A stretch of 64,000 nt of DNA from Apostichopus japonicus (GCF_037975245.1 NC_092580.1:24757001-24821000), one strand, 5' to 3'; counted from the stretch's first letter, positions 24,199 through 34,733 are shown. The notes: generated by a model from the letters alone, not told the origin. Made by a program: numbers and translations.

Positions 24199-24235
24199 CT
24201 GAAGCTAATCCTCAATTATACAATCTCTCTTTTTA

Positions 24236-24527
24236 AAGTTACCAATAATTCAAAATTTGGAATTCACTGTCAATAACTTTAAAAACTAAGAAAACAAGCT
24301 CCACATTTAGTAAATGGCTTAATAATATTAACTAAAATATCATATAATTGATTTATTGTCGAAACGTTTAATTCGATTTTTAATTTTTTCTTCTCTTTTC
24401 TTTCTTCAGGGAGTCTTCTATATTGTTAAGCTATTGCATGCTTTATAGAAGACTTCCTTTCACCTTGTATATTTGCACGTGAAAAAAACAAAACAAAATA
24501 AACCAAATCAAATCAAACCAAATTCCT
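24236..24527 (+). mobile_element. 3' fragment of a CR1/L2-like LINE
   Basis: It matches the end of the longer copy at 26660-26966: both share a stretch around GAATTC-CTGTCAATAACTTT, the last codons of ORF2, then the 3' UTR with GAGTCTTCT, GTTAAGC and GACTTCC. It ends in an ATCAA-rich tail. Everything upstream of the last codons is missing. Confidence 0.85.
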
Positions 24528-24646
24528 ACCAAGAATAACAGACCAATGAACTTCATGTACAGGCGAAATTATAAACCAGATAAAATCAGGCTTTTTTAAC
24601 TATGAAATCGAAAACAAAAACTGGAACGATGTTTTAAGCCAAACTG

Positions 24647-25024
24647 ATGTTAATGCTGCTTAAAACACCTTTCTTTGAATCCTTTAATTATACCTATAAT
24701 AATTGTTTTCCAATATGTTATGTAAGCAAAAGGAAACGACGTAAAAAGAAACATCCATGGATTACAAGTGGAATGTTGACATCTATCAAAAGAAAGAACA
24801 AGCTCTTTAAAAGTTATTTAACAGCACCTACTGATGTTAACAAGGCTACGTATAAGCATTATCGCAATAAGCTTAACCATATTATTAGATTTTCTAACAG
24901 ATTGTATTTCTATGATAAATTCAAAAATAATAGAAATAATATAAGTGTAATTTGGAATACAATTAACGAAGTTCTAAACACCAACCGAAAAAAGGTGGAT
25001 ATCCTGCTGCTTTTAAACTGGTGA
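24647..25024 (+). pseudogene. LINE ORF2 fragment: linker between endonuclease and RT
   Basis: The frame carries CYVSKRKRRKKKHPWITSGM followed by IKRKNKLFKSYL, the usual linker of CR1/L2/Jockey LINEs in which HPWIT or similar precedes a basic helix. Coding similarity starts upstream, near 24560, but is broken by stops. It ends by frameshift near 25015. The following segment (25025-25166) continues the linker in other frames, with a readable YFNKYFVKIGPSLARNI-like stretch. The coding sequence is inactive. Confidence 0.75.
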
Positions 25025-25166
25025 TCAAGAAATAAGCAACGAGAATGACATTGCCAGCTACTTTAACAAATATTTTGTAAAAATTGGACCCTCACTTGCA
25101 AGAAATATTACAAATAAAGGTAGAACAGAATATATTATTCATAATAATAACAGAAACAGTCAATCT

Positions 25167-25500
25167 ATGTTCATTAATCCTGTCAGTGAGGAAGAACTTT
25201 CAATAGTTGCTATTTACAGCCTGAAACCCAAAAAAGCAGCAGGATATGACGATTTTAAACCAGATATAATAAGAAATGTTATTCACTTTATCGCCAAACC
25301 ATTGACTTATATTTGTAATTTATCTTTTACTTCTGGTACATTTCCAGATAAACTCAAGATTGCTAAGGTTATACCAATTTTTAAAAAAGGTGACCAAGAT
25401 GTATATAAAAATTACCGTCCTATTTCTTTTTATCATGTTTTTCAAACATTATCGAAAGGCTTATGTACAATCGTATCTTTAAGTTTCTAACCAAGTTTAA
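25167..25500 (+). pseudogene. LINE reverse transcriptase, N-terminal part
   Basis: The frame contains LKPKKAAGYDDFKPDIIRN and then KVIPIFKKGDQDVYKNYRP, the first RT blocks of CR1/L2-type elements. After RPIS the frame shifts near 25430; the expected motif (PCFSK-like, then a run to FNILCNDQYGFRPKHST) is readable across two other frames up to about 25560. This half lacks catalytic aspartates, which lie in the next piece. Confidence 0.82.
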
Positions 25501-25511
25501 TATCCTGTGCA

Positions 25512-26117
25512 ATGATCAATATGGCTTCCGCCCAAAGCATTCTACAGAACTTGCTTTGGCAAATGCTATTGAAAGAAATATGTACTAGTCTTGATAATAC
25601 CAAAATATGTATTGGAGTGTTCCTTGATCTCTCCAAGGCATTTGATACTATTGACCATACCATTTTGCTAAGTAAATTATCTTTGTATGGTGTAAGGGGA
25701 ACAACCCTTGACCGGTTGAGCAGCTATTTATCCAATAGACATCAGTATACTTCATACAAAAACTCTAAATCCGAACACGCTTTAACCCGTTGTGGTGTTC
25801 CACAGGGCTCAATATTAGGACCACTGTTGTTCATAATATATGTCAATGACATTTGCCAGGTGTCAACAATTGCCAAGACTATTTTGTTTGCTGATGATAC
25901 CAATATTTTCTTTGAGTTCGAAAACGTACATAGAATACATGATACTGTCTCTACTGAATTAACTAAATTCACTTACTGGTTTGCTGCTAATAAGTTATCA
26001 CTTAATGCAGACAAAACTAACTATATAGTATTTAATGGAAGAAGAACGCTTAACTGGAATAATGACATAATAATGGACGGTAAAGTAATGACACAAGTAT
26101 CAACTACTAAATTCTAG
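25512..26117 (+). pseudogene. LINE reverse transcriptase, catalytic palm
   Basis: The RT core is almost intact: FLDLSKAFDTIDH is motif A with its catalytic aspartate, CGVPQGSILGPLLFIIYVN is motif B, and FADDTN is motif C with the two metal-binding aspartates. KLSLNADKTNYIVF corresponds to motif D and beyond. In the living element this enzyme copies LINE RNA at the nicked target. Translation from the methionine at 25512 is probably meaningless, because the natural frame enters from upstream through frameshifts. The frame ends at a stop at 26115-26117. The family call is very secure; the copy is not functional. Confidence 0.9.
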
Positions 26118-26126
26118 GGGTTAATA

Positions 26127-26764
26127 TTGATAGTAAACTTCCATGGAGTGACCATATTACAAAAGTTTGCAACAGCGTTGCAAGAGGTGCAGGAATTTTA
26201 TTTTTTATTTATTTTTTTATTTTTTTGCCACAAAAGCCACAAAAGTTTTAGCAATGCTAAAACATTTCCTTCCCCAGAATATACTCAGAATGCTTTATCA
26301 AACTTTAATAGCACCACTGACATCTGTATTACTGCTTGATTATCTGGTCTGGTACAAGTGTTTCTCATTTAAGTCACCTTAAATTACTTCAAAAGAGTGC
26401 AATACGTCATATATCCCACGCAGCAACCCGTGAACATACAAGCCCCCTCTTTAAGAAACTCAATTTATTGAAATTAGATGACATTATAAAAGTTAATATT
26501 GCAACATTTACATACAAGGCTTGGAATGGATCATTGCCAATCAGTTTTCGAAATTTTTTAAATAGCAACACAGATTTCCATAATCATAATACCAGAACGG
26601 CTAGCAACGCACATTATAAATCATATAAAACACGCACTGGTATGTTAAGCCTCAGAAACCGTGCAACCAAAATTTGGAATTCTCTGTCAATAACTTTAAA
26701 AACTAAGAAAACAAACTCCACATTTAGTAAATGTCTTACTAAAGAAATTATCATGTCTTATTAA
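26127..26764 (+). pseudogene. LINE ORF2 C-terminal region
   Basis: After a frameshift the C-terminal part follows: a segment around 26230-26335, disturbed by a T-rich insertion near 26200-26230, then a long frame from 26336 with LLQKSAIRHISHAATREHT, SPLFKKLNLLKLDDI and NRATKIWNSLSITLK. These are typical of the region after the RT in CR1/L2-like LINEs. The stop at 26762-26764 is probably the true end of ORF2, since the 3' UTR shared with other copies follows directly. Confidence 0.82.
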
Positions 26765-26962
26765 TTATGATTTAGCTGCATAGTCGCATAGCAGCATATT
26801 CACATATTGAAGCGTATACGTATTGTTATTAACATTATTTTCACTATTTTCTATCTTTTCTTCATGGGAGTCTTCTGTTTTGTTAAGCCAGCATAGGCTT
26901 TTCATAAGACTTCCATTCACATTGTAATATTTATGTGAAAAAAAAACAAATAAATGAATGAA

Positions 26963-26966
<4 letters not shown>

Positions 26967-27032
<66 letters not shown>
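26967..27032. repeat. (TA)n microsatellite
   Basis: About 32 uninterrupted TA steps follow the GAAT-type tail of the LINE at 24531-26966, as if grown from it. Confidence 0.98.
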
Positions 27033-27035
<3 letters not shown>

Positions 27036-28600
27036 ATTAGTGAGAGAGGAAAAATGTCCATATCTTATGGATGAAATAAATCTCTGTCTATCTAATATCC
27101 TCATCAATAAAAATACTGTTAAAAAGAGTTTCATCGTTCTCTTCGCGTAAGAGAGGGTTATGTTAAATTGGTTGGATAAGCATCTCCTCTCTTGGCATAA
27201 AGGGGACTTATAGGGTGCGAACACTCGCGCAAAAAGAAACGTATAATGCCGGTAATCTAACCTAGTTTCGAATGAGATGTAACAAAAGTGTTGGACACCA
27301 CCATCGATCCCAGAAAATACACACACACAGCTTGCTAGACACTAGTGTACTAGTCAGTGCATACAGCTGCGGTCAATACCTACAACACAGTGTACAGACA
27401 ATACAGCGATGGACATCTTAGGTCCAGCTAAAATATAACAAGGTATCACGTTTCATTACCGTACTGTACTGTCTGCACTTTGTAGCGACACGAACAAATC
27501 GTCACTTGCAAGCCACGGAAAGTTAACTTTTTCAGCTCGCCGAACGTGGTTTTGGGCGACTCTCCAATGCCTTTAAATTGAACCAATTTTGGCTCAACTA
27601 CAAAACTCCCCAGCCCCCTAGCTGCCATCCATGCACTTAAAAGCTTCTTGAAGGATCTTATTACTTAATTTCTGTTTCATACGTTTTTAAAATAAACAAT
27701 TAAGATGACAAGCAAGAAACATAACATATGTAAAGACATTCTAGTCATTCATGCTCTTCAACATGCAAGCCACAAAAAAAAAAAAAAAAAAAAAATCAAG
27801 ATTGATAACGGGTCAAAAAAAGATGTTCTCCTGATGCTTTTTGGAACATTTCCCGAGATAGAATAACAATCGGGCGGATCGATATCGACTCTAATAGTAG
27901 TATGCCACCCTAAATCAAAAAACTTTATTGAAATGTGCAGACGACACTGCCATACAATTTTACAAACACATATTTTGTATAAAACGTGCGTAGGCTAACA
28001 ATGGTTTTGTATTGTTTTAAAGAAAACATCTTGCCTTGCTGTGCGGCCTGATGTAGCCACCGAAATGGAGATGGAGTTCGTTTCTACAAAGACGAAAGAT
28101 TTAGGAGACAAAATTTCAACTGCATGACGGTCTAGAGGCCTACCAAGCTGTTTGAGGTGGGGATAGGCATAGGGCCACAGGCACTACTACTAATCGGTAC
28201 TAGGCTAGGCCTAGGCTTCAACAACTAGTATTACGGCAGTAAGAGTAGATCGGCATGTTTTGGTCATAAAGTCCAGGATTTCCTGTTTAGTTCCATTTTA
28301 GGCTTGGCTTACTACTTATTTGAGATCAAAGCAAACAAGCATAGGCCTATGGCTTCCCATGTCTACAGTAGGCCTACGACTGAGTTATACGACTGAGTTA
28401 TAACAAGCCTAGCCTAGACCTACAGTAGTTATACCAGTGCAACCAATGTAACCAAGATTCTAAAGTCTGACTGTAGCTGGGCTGAGTTAGGCCTAATGGA
28501 CCTATATGCAGACAATTAGCTGTGTATCTCAATCATAGGAATTGAAGTTGAATATGGCCATAAGAAGTAGCCTCCTACTAGTACTACTGTGGGCATAGCA
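27033..28600. other. No gene supported
   Basis: AT-rich sequence with an A-run of about 20 at 27774-27796 and several AGGCCTA heptamers at 28130-28490. A minus-strand frame at 27446-27628 matches nothing I recognise and is not called. Confidence 0.5.
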
Positions 28601-28609
28601 ATACATATT

Positions 28610-29561
28610 CAAAGTGGGACAAACTAAAACGAATGACAGCGAATGACCGAATGACAATTGACTTTGTACAGGGTAAATTATCATTTGCGAATGACAGCGA
28701 ATGACAGCGAATGACAGCGAATGACAGCGAATGACAACGAATGACAACGAAGGACAGTGTTGAGTGGAGATAGAATGATTAACGGAGTGGAGTAAATGCG
28801 GTTATTGGTTTTCTGCCCAAAAATGATTGAGGAAAATCGCATGTTACGTGGTTGTAGGGTTTTGGTGTAATTTACGGATAGAAACCACAGGGAAAGATTT
28901 TGTGTGAGAATGCGCTTGAGTGCTGTGCTTTTTACCTCTGTATAGATTTATATAGAAAGATAACTGAAGCCGTTTCAAGATTATAGTATTGTTAGTTTCT
29001 AACAATTAATATCGGAAAAATGACGTTAAATTTACTTTTTAATATCAGACTTACAATTTCGCTTACTATAAGGTGCGTTTTTATCTTGTCCGTACTTTAC
29101 TAGATCTAGATACCCACGAAGTCTGAACTGTGATATCCGGTTGAAGCAAATGTCTGTGCTGTCATTATTGTCATTCGTTTTAGTCAACGCATTTTTTTAG
29201 TGTGTACAACATATTGTCATTCGCTTTGTGCAACGCAATTGTCATTCGTTTTAGTAACACCCTTCAAAGTGGCTATTCTTACTACTAGTCGTAAGAATAA
29301 TTTCCGACTACGCATGCGCAGTTGCTATTTTCACGACCAGAAGTACTATTTTTACGACGAGGAGTACTTAACAATAATTTCAGGTTAGGGTTAGAGTAAG
29401 CGTTAGGATTGAGGCTTAGGGTTATGTTTAGGGTTAGGGTTACTGTACCCCAGTACTATATGCGCAGTTGCTTTATTTACTTTACTGCGCTTGAATTTGC
29501 CTTTGTCGTAAGAATAGTTTATAAATAATTGTTACGACTAGTCGTAAAAATAGCCACGGCC
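28610..29561. mobile_element. Non-autonomous DNA element, inner length about 300 bp, split by a second MITE
   Basis: The left end reads GTGGCTATTCTTAC plus TAGTCGTAA (29270-29300) and the right end is its inverted copy (29532-29557). ATACATATT occurs just outside at 28601-28609 and 29562-29570, a 9-bp (or 8-bp) target duplication once the nested MITE at 28616-29262 is allowed for. The interior has degenerate telomere-like GTTAGGG repeats (29384-29441). The 8-9-bp duplication suggests the hAT superfamily; there is no transposase. Confidence 0.7.
28616..29262. mobile_element. MITE with GGG-AC termini and CGAATGACAG subterminal repeats (copy 1)
   Basis: The ends share ACTAAAACGAATGACA in inverted orientation (28622-28640 and 29235-29254). 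TTCAAAGT is duplicated on both sides (28608-28615 and 29263-29270). Near the left end are at least seven GCGAATGACA-type repeats, with related motifs near the right end. There is no coding capacity. A second copy is at 60560-61178. The 8-9-bp target duplications fit hAT-like transposases; other superfamilies with 8-9 bp targets are possible. Confidence 0.88.
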
Positions 29562-29570
29562 ATACATATT

Positions 29571-30959
29571 ACTAGGTCTAATGCTATGCATGAAGGCCGA
29601 GACTGTCTATAGATGAACAGTCCTTCTCAAATTCACTCGAGCATTAAGAATTTGTTACTTGATAAACTACCCCAAATACTGCCACTAGGATTCATCCTTG
29701 AGCGCACCTAATTAATTCACCAGTCAACATGTATGATTGTAAACATAAGTGCTCTAAATCTAATGGCCAGCACTACTTTCCTGTGCTTGAAGACATGTTT
29801 GGCTTGACCACTGAAATAATACTGTGTGTGTTTAATCATGAATTTGTGCAGAGGAGCATTAAGTCTGCCTAGTATTACCAAATGGGGTAGATATTCAATA
29901 TCCCCTTTTTTGGCCAACAACAGGTCGAGTCAGTTGGTATTGCAATTAGTATATGGAAGATGGTAATGGCTTAGCCTAAGATACTCCTAGGGTAAGCACC
30001 TAGCATGTTATGCAACAACGCTTTGATTGAAGATTTGTTAACAGACTTATCAGCCATAAGGCTAGTCCTAAATTAGCTAGGCCTTACTCAGTTACAGTTT
30101 CAGCCAAAAACTCCATTAGGCCTATACAATTTGGCCTACTGCCACTGGCTGAAGTTTAAAACGATAGGGTTAAGACTTAGACTAGACTCAGTGCATCAGC
30201 AGAAATCGTTTAAGTCAAAGACTATATTGCTAGTGTTTTGCAGGCCTGCCAACTCTCGCGGTTTACTGTACAACTCTCACTGCAAGTCTTCAAAATTTTA
30301 CGAAAGTTTGTTATACCTTTGAGTTTGACATCAGTGTCCTCGAAATTGGGTCTGTTCACGTTTCACGGTTGCCAAAGGTAGCAAATTTTCAAATTACAGT
30401 ACAGAACTTCTATTCTAAATGAAAGAAATATAATTAATATCTGCAATTCATGAATTAGGATTGACCAGACCTTAAAACTATTCTGGAAATTATATTCAAG
30501 ATGGTAGAAAAGTGTGACAATCTATAAATTTTCTAAAAGTTGTTCTTTTCTTAATGGTGGTGCCACTCCACCATTAATCAAACATATGTTGTTCATTTAA
30601 AGGCAATAATAATGAGTAGACAAACATGTTATTAATTCATAACCTTACTGAAAAAGATATATAAACTCTTAATAGGTTCCAAGTTCGAAACAAAGAAAAG
30701 TGATCAACAAGACATAAATTTATTAAACACAAGCCATGCTTGTTATTATACTAAGCAATACATTTCAATGTGTAACGCGCAGGCACACAAAATTCTTAGT
30801 AGTTGCATATTTGCACGCACTGTACAAGAATTGTTGATTGTACGCACCTTATTAGCAGTGTAAGAATACCTGCTTTTAGCACATTCAGTCATCGAGTAAT
30901 CTTTTGTTAACTTTCAATAAGTATTTTTCAGCATGATTGGAAATCCTTAATAGCAGTAT
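29571..30959. other. No gene supported
   Basis: AT-rich intergenic sequence. A short stretch at 30784-30822 is similar to 55431-55472 and in both places lies upstream of Ginger-type coding remains. A few AGGCCTA heptamers occur near 30080-30125. Confidence 0.45.
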
Positions 30960-31048
30960 ATTGTCTACAAAACTCAGACATAAATCACTTGAACATCAGT
31001 TGGTATGATTGTGTATGGTTCTGAATGCTATTTTCCTCTTTTTTTTAG

Positions 31049-31206
31049 GTGGGTGTGGATATGATTGGACCCCTTGCAGAGACCATCAATGGAAATAAGT
31101 ACATCATAACCCTATGTGACTATTTTTCAAAATGGCCAGAGGCTGTTGCTGTAAGAGACAAAACAGCATAAACTGTTGCAAACTTTCTGTTTGAAACCAT
31201 GGCCAG
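31049..31206 (+). pseudogene. Ginger-type integrase exon (copy C): first catalytic Asp
   Basis: A T-rich tract and AG (31047-31048) precede the exon, and GT follows at 31207. It encodes VGVDMIGPL, whose Asp would be the first of the DDE triad, then NKYIITLCDYFSKWPEAVAV, a classic retroviral-type integrase block. A TAA stop interrupts the frame at about 31169-31171, so this copy is dead. The matching exon of copy A (51359-51518) lacks that stop but has its own 2-bp insertion. The enzyme would cut and join DNA ends during transposition. Confidence 0.8.
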
Positions 31207-31550
31207 GTATATATCCATCTACTTTGTTTTTACTTTACATAACATATTTTTGAAGTTAGTTATGCAGACCTGCATTTGTTCTCAGTTTTACCTGTGACCC
31301 AGAAAGCGGCCAAATGGTTACAGGAATTTCTTGAAGTTGTTTTATAAGTTAATGTTAATAAAATGTTAGTGGGATAACGGTCAGTGCATCCAAGACCATG
31401 TGTTATCTCAGTGCTTAACTTACTTGTTTTGAAAGAAGTGCTAAAAGAATCTCCTGATTAAACCACACGGCCACTCTGAAGATGCCAATAGTTTACTGCA
31501 TTACTCATAACCAGTTCTTTAACAACTTGTTTAATTTTTCATTTATTTAA

Positions 31551-31848
31551 ATTTGGGTGCATGAAAGTTGTCATCTCAGACCAAAGAGGAGAATTTGTTA
31601 ATTCTCTGAACAAGTCCCTGTTTGACATGACAGGGGTGGGCCACAGAGTATCCTTCAGCTACCACCCACAGACCAATGGGCTGGATGAAAGATTCAACCA
31701 AACTCTGCAAAATGCAAATGTCACTCATCAAAGTTGTCAATCAAAACCAAGATGACTGGGATGAAACACTATCTTCCATTCTCATGGGGTACCGTACAGC
31801 AAAACATGGTTCTACAGGTCTTTCGCCTTTCGTTGTGATGTTTGGAAG
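31551..31848 (+). pseudogene. Ginger-type integrase exon (copy C): second Asp and Glu
   Basis: The exon encodes VISDQRGEF and HPQTNGLDERFNQTL; Asp and Glu are separated by exactly 35 residues, the D-35-E spacing of integrases. It continues through WDETLSSILMGYRTAKHG to FVVMFGR, then a GTTTGT donor. Two lesions are visible against copy A. The splice acceptor reads TTTAA where copy A has TTTAG, and 7 extra bases after TLQ shift the frame near 31710. The catalytic triad is otherwise preserved. Confidence 0.85.
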
Positions 31849-32390
31849 GTTTGTAAAAATTCAAACCTACCATGCTGAATAGAGGTTTACATTTGTAAAG
31901 GTCATATATGGAGAAAAGCAATAAGGGACAAGAGAGTTTGGAAAAATCCTGCATAGCTACAGTACACTGATCCTCTATAGGATAAAATCTCATTTGACAC
32001 ATCCCAGGTCCTGGGAAAAACTGCTAAATAGAGGACCACCAATAACCCTATTTAAGTTACAAATCCTAAGTAAGTACAGCAAGTACAAAAGATGAACATT
32101 CATTAAACTATAAAAGCATGCCAATTAATTTAGATACATGCAATTAATGCCACTGATATTGGTTTTGTTTTTCAGTTATATATCATATTTTGGGCTGGTA
32201 TGCAATTTGGACCTATAACAGCACAGAATATACTTTTGTTTTATATTTCTGCTGGTTTGAGTATGTGATGTGACTCAGATTTATGGTTCCAGGGTCTTAA
32301 TAGTGAAAATAAAATATATAAAAATTTATTTATTCTTCAGTCAACAAAGTGTTGTGAATAATTGATTGTTAATTATCTTCATATATCCAG

Positions 32391-32588
32391 AGAGCCATTG
32401 TTACCAGTCGACATTGAAGACTCCATTGTCCAACCAGAATCTCCTGATGCAGCGATGCACAGCGGGAGAGGGTTTTTCAACTCATGTCACAGTCACAGGA
32501 CATAATCAAAGGTTTTGTAAAAGAAAATATTGGCAAAGCCCAAGAACGGCAAAAAAAGAATTTTGATTAAAGGCAGCAATCAAAACAG
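32391..32588 (+). pseudogene. Ginger-type integrase exon (copy C): linker
   Basis: This exon lies between ATATATCCAG and an AG/GTAATT donor. In copy A it reads cleanly as a helical, charged linker (PLRPVDIEDSIVLPEAP, then a Q/K-rich stretch). In copy C the same exon is disturbed by small indels and stops from about 32440 on. It joins the integrase core to the C-terminal GPY/F-like module. Confidence 0.72.
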
Positions 32589-32702
32589 GTAATTACATAA
32601 TGCTATGTTGTGCATTGAAAACTGCACTGTAGTTAAATGAATGGCAACATATACATTGTATTATGATGTTTATGTATATATGCTGGATTTTGTTTTATTC
32701 AG

Positions 32703-32906
32703 AGCTTCAAAGTTGGTTCTATAAGTGTTCTCGTCCGGAATGCTAGAAAGGATGCCCGAAGAGGAGGGAAGCTGGAAAACTCTTGGCTTGGGCCGTATGA
32801 AGTCAAGGCTGTGAATGAGAAAGGGCTGTACACACATATTAACAGTTCCACAGGCCTTCCTTTGAAGAAGAAATTCAATCCATTTTACTTAAAGAATTTC
32901 GCACAA
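32703..32906 (+). pseudogene. Ginger-type integrase exon (copy C): GPY/F-like C-terminal module
   Basis: The exon starts after TTTTATTCAG and ends at a GTAAGA donor. The frame is fully open: KVGSISVLVRNARKDARRG, then ENSWLGPYEVKAVNEKG, then STGLPLKKKFNPFYLKNF. The W-x-GPY motif is the GPY/F module shared by Ty3/Gypsy and Ginger1 integrases, probably involved in DNA binding or multimerisation. This is the least damaged exon of copy C. Because the exon ends in a donor, the original protein continued further, but I cannot place the next exon of this copy with confidence. Confidence 0.82.
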
Positions 32907-32937
32907 GTAAGATTCCTTTACAGTCTTTTTGTTTGGG

Positions 32938-32952
32938 AGGGGGGGGGGGGGG
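32938..32952. repeat. G-run in Ginger-type copy C
   Basis: About 14 consecutive G follow the last recognisable exon. The inverted copy A has a matching C-run at 49623-49636. Confidence 0.9.
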
Positions 32953-33317
32953 TCGGGAGAGGGGGTTGATTGGCATGATTCCTCCATAATTTTCTTAACA
33001 ATAATCAGTAACTTGATGAGTTCTGTGCTGGCTTATGTGAGGGTAAGGGCTGTAGCTGTCTTCACACAATAAATCAATTTTGACTCAATGGCTTTAAAAA
33101 ATGAAACATAATTGCCAACAATAAAAGAGAGAAGAATAAGTTAATTAGTAAACTCCAGTTTCCAGACAAATGTTTTCAAATATTTGATTTTATTTGCTTA
33201 GTTTCGAGAGGAGAATTTTATGTGATGTCAGTTTGAAACTCAGCAATTAAATGTTCAACTTCTAATTAGCTTCTTGCCAGATCAACTTGGTAAAACCACA
33301 TATAGTAACTATTTTCT

Positions 33318-33750
33318 TTGGTGTAGGTATCATGCATGGTAATGAGTGGGCAGGGTTAACATGAAACTAGTATCAACATGTTGCTTGACCATTACAACAT
33401 TTTAATCTCTGGTTTATTCTGCTGATTGAATGTTTGTAACGGGCGGGACCAAAATAGATTTTAGCTGACGTTCTCTTGTTAGCTCCAATCTGAAGAATGG
33501 TAGGTTGGTTTGAGGTGATCCTTGCAGCAATGATGAGCTAAGGAGGGTCGTTATTGCTTTTGGTGCAGATATTGTGCAACAAAATGAGTGGGCAGGGCTT
33601 AACATTAATAACTGTTAGCTTCAATCTGAAGAATGGTAGGTTGGTTTGAGGTGATCCTTGCTGCAATGACGAGCTAAGGAGGGTCGTTATTGCTTTTGGT
33701 GCAGATATCGTGCAACGAAATGAGTGGGCAGGGCTTAACATTAAAACCTG
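33318..33750. repeat. 136-bp tandem repeat, two good copies and one partial
   Basis: The sequence around TTAGCT-CCAATCTGAAGAATGG starts at 33479 and again at 33615, and each copy ends in GAGTGGGCAGGGCTTAACAT. A more diverged third end lies at 33325-33366. Short frames on the minus strand here simply repeat with it. Confidence 0.85.
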
Positions 33751-34606
33751 ATCTGCAATTGCTCACCAACCATATGTGGTATGACTAAATTTTATTGTGC
33801 TGAGCAGGTTTGTTACACAATGCAATGTTTTCAGTACTATTATTTTGCTGCATATTGATGAGATGTGTGACAAAATAAGGTTCAGCTGAAATTTCCTTAT
33901 AAACACAGAATCGGAAGAATTTTATTCCATTTGAGTTGATACTTAACATAATGATACCTCATAGCCTGCAGGAATGGTCCGTCTCGTTTTCTTGGCAGAT
34001 ATTTTCCACTTTCGCCCATGTTTGTTGCATCTCAATCATCATTTCCAGCTTTTTCTAATATTTGTAGAGCCTTAATTACTATTAAGTGTGTGCAAACCCC
34101 CTTCCCTCCCCCCACACACAAACAAACGCATACATAAATTACTCATGTTACATCATGGAAACCATAATGCATTTTACCTTGGTTGATTTTTCATATATTG
34201 AACAAACTAAATATTAAGAAAATGTCCCTTAACATATTACTTAATTCAAAAGGGAATTGCGATATAGCATCATTACGGTAATGTTGCTTTACCATTCCAA
34301 TGTTGTTGTTATAGGAGAAATGATATACTGCTTAAATCTTCATGGTGGTGGCAGCAACCCAATGAGATTCCTGGCTTGCAGCCGACAATATCAGGAACTT
34401 GACCAAAGTTGGTTGAGTTGATAATCTAACACACTGTCTAGACTGAGTTTGCAGCAAGAACAGCCATCAAATTACCATTTCCCCAAAGAGTGGTGTAGCT
34501 GGGAACCACATTGCACTTTGCATGTGTGGTTGGAGTATTAATTTTATACAGGTTGTAAAACACTGCATGAAGTCACATTTATTCTTTCATCAACATTGAT
34601 TCTATC
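33751..34606. other. No gene supported
   Basis: I see no coding frame, repeat or element end here beyond a C-rich stretch near 34098-34115. Confidence 0.45.
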
Positions 34607-34693
34607 ATCACAGAAATCCTAAATGAAATAAAACTGTTAGCAAACTGCTTATCCACTAGAGAGCCTGTGTAATAGAATGTGTAAAAGTAAGTT

Positions 34694-34733
34694 GGCCTGA
34701 CGTTTCGATCCTAGCAGGATCTTCTTCAGAGGC
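34694..34733 (-). ncRNA. Minimal type I hammerhead ribozyme, left arm (inverted copy)
   Basis: On the minus strand the same core is present: CTGAAGA, the GATCC/GGATC hairpin and GAAACGTC, with the GCCT/AGGC stem I. Its position mirrors the right-arm ribozyme. Only this left arm keeps a further 3' end beyond the arm (34621-34676) before the 14-bp target repeat, so it marks the true 3' end of the element. Confidence 0.85.

Larger units (their letters stand above)
24531..26966 (+). mobile_element. 5'-truncated CR1/L2-like LINE (Jockey superfamily), decayed
   Basis: One plus-strand LINE copy runs from the end of the endonuclease-RT linker, through the complete RT, to the C-terminus and 3' UTR. 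It has several frameshifts and stops and no endonuclease domain. The 3' UTR ends in a GAAT/AATG tail that passes into a (TA)n microsatellite. Two shorter copies of the same 3' end lie at 21791-21876 and 24236-24527, so this family was active here repeatedly. The exact clade within CR1, L2 and relatives is uncertain. Confidence 0.88.
30960..33256 (+). mobile_element. Decayed Ginger-type integrase gene segment, copy C
   Basis: Four spliced coding blocks with an integrase core and a GPY/F-like C-terminal module lie here on the plus strand. Introns and flanks as well as exons match 49312-51612 in inverted orientation, so both are copies of one mobile element. No reverse transcriptase or LTR is seen, and the introns are GT-AG; this favours a Ginger-type DNA transposon over a Ty3/Gypsy provirus. 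Terminal repeats were not found. Confidence 0.7.

Noticed and set aside
26765-27326. Frames with long Tyr-Ile repeats
   Set aside because: They translate the (TA)n microsatellite.
27595-27625. ZNF143-like promoter motif (ACTACAAAACTCCCCAG)
   Set aside because: It only loosely resembles the ACTACAATTCCCAG consensus and no downstream gene is visible.
27446-27628. 60-codon minus-strand frame as a host first exon
   Set aside because: It has no recognisable domain, no clear donor in frame, and no second copy to support it.
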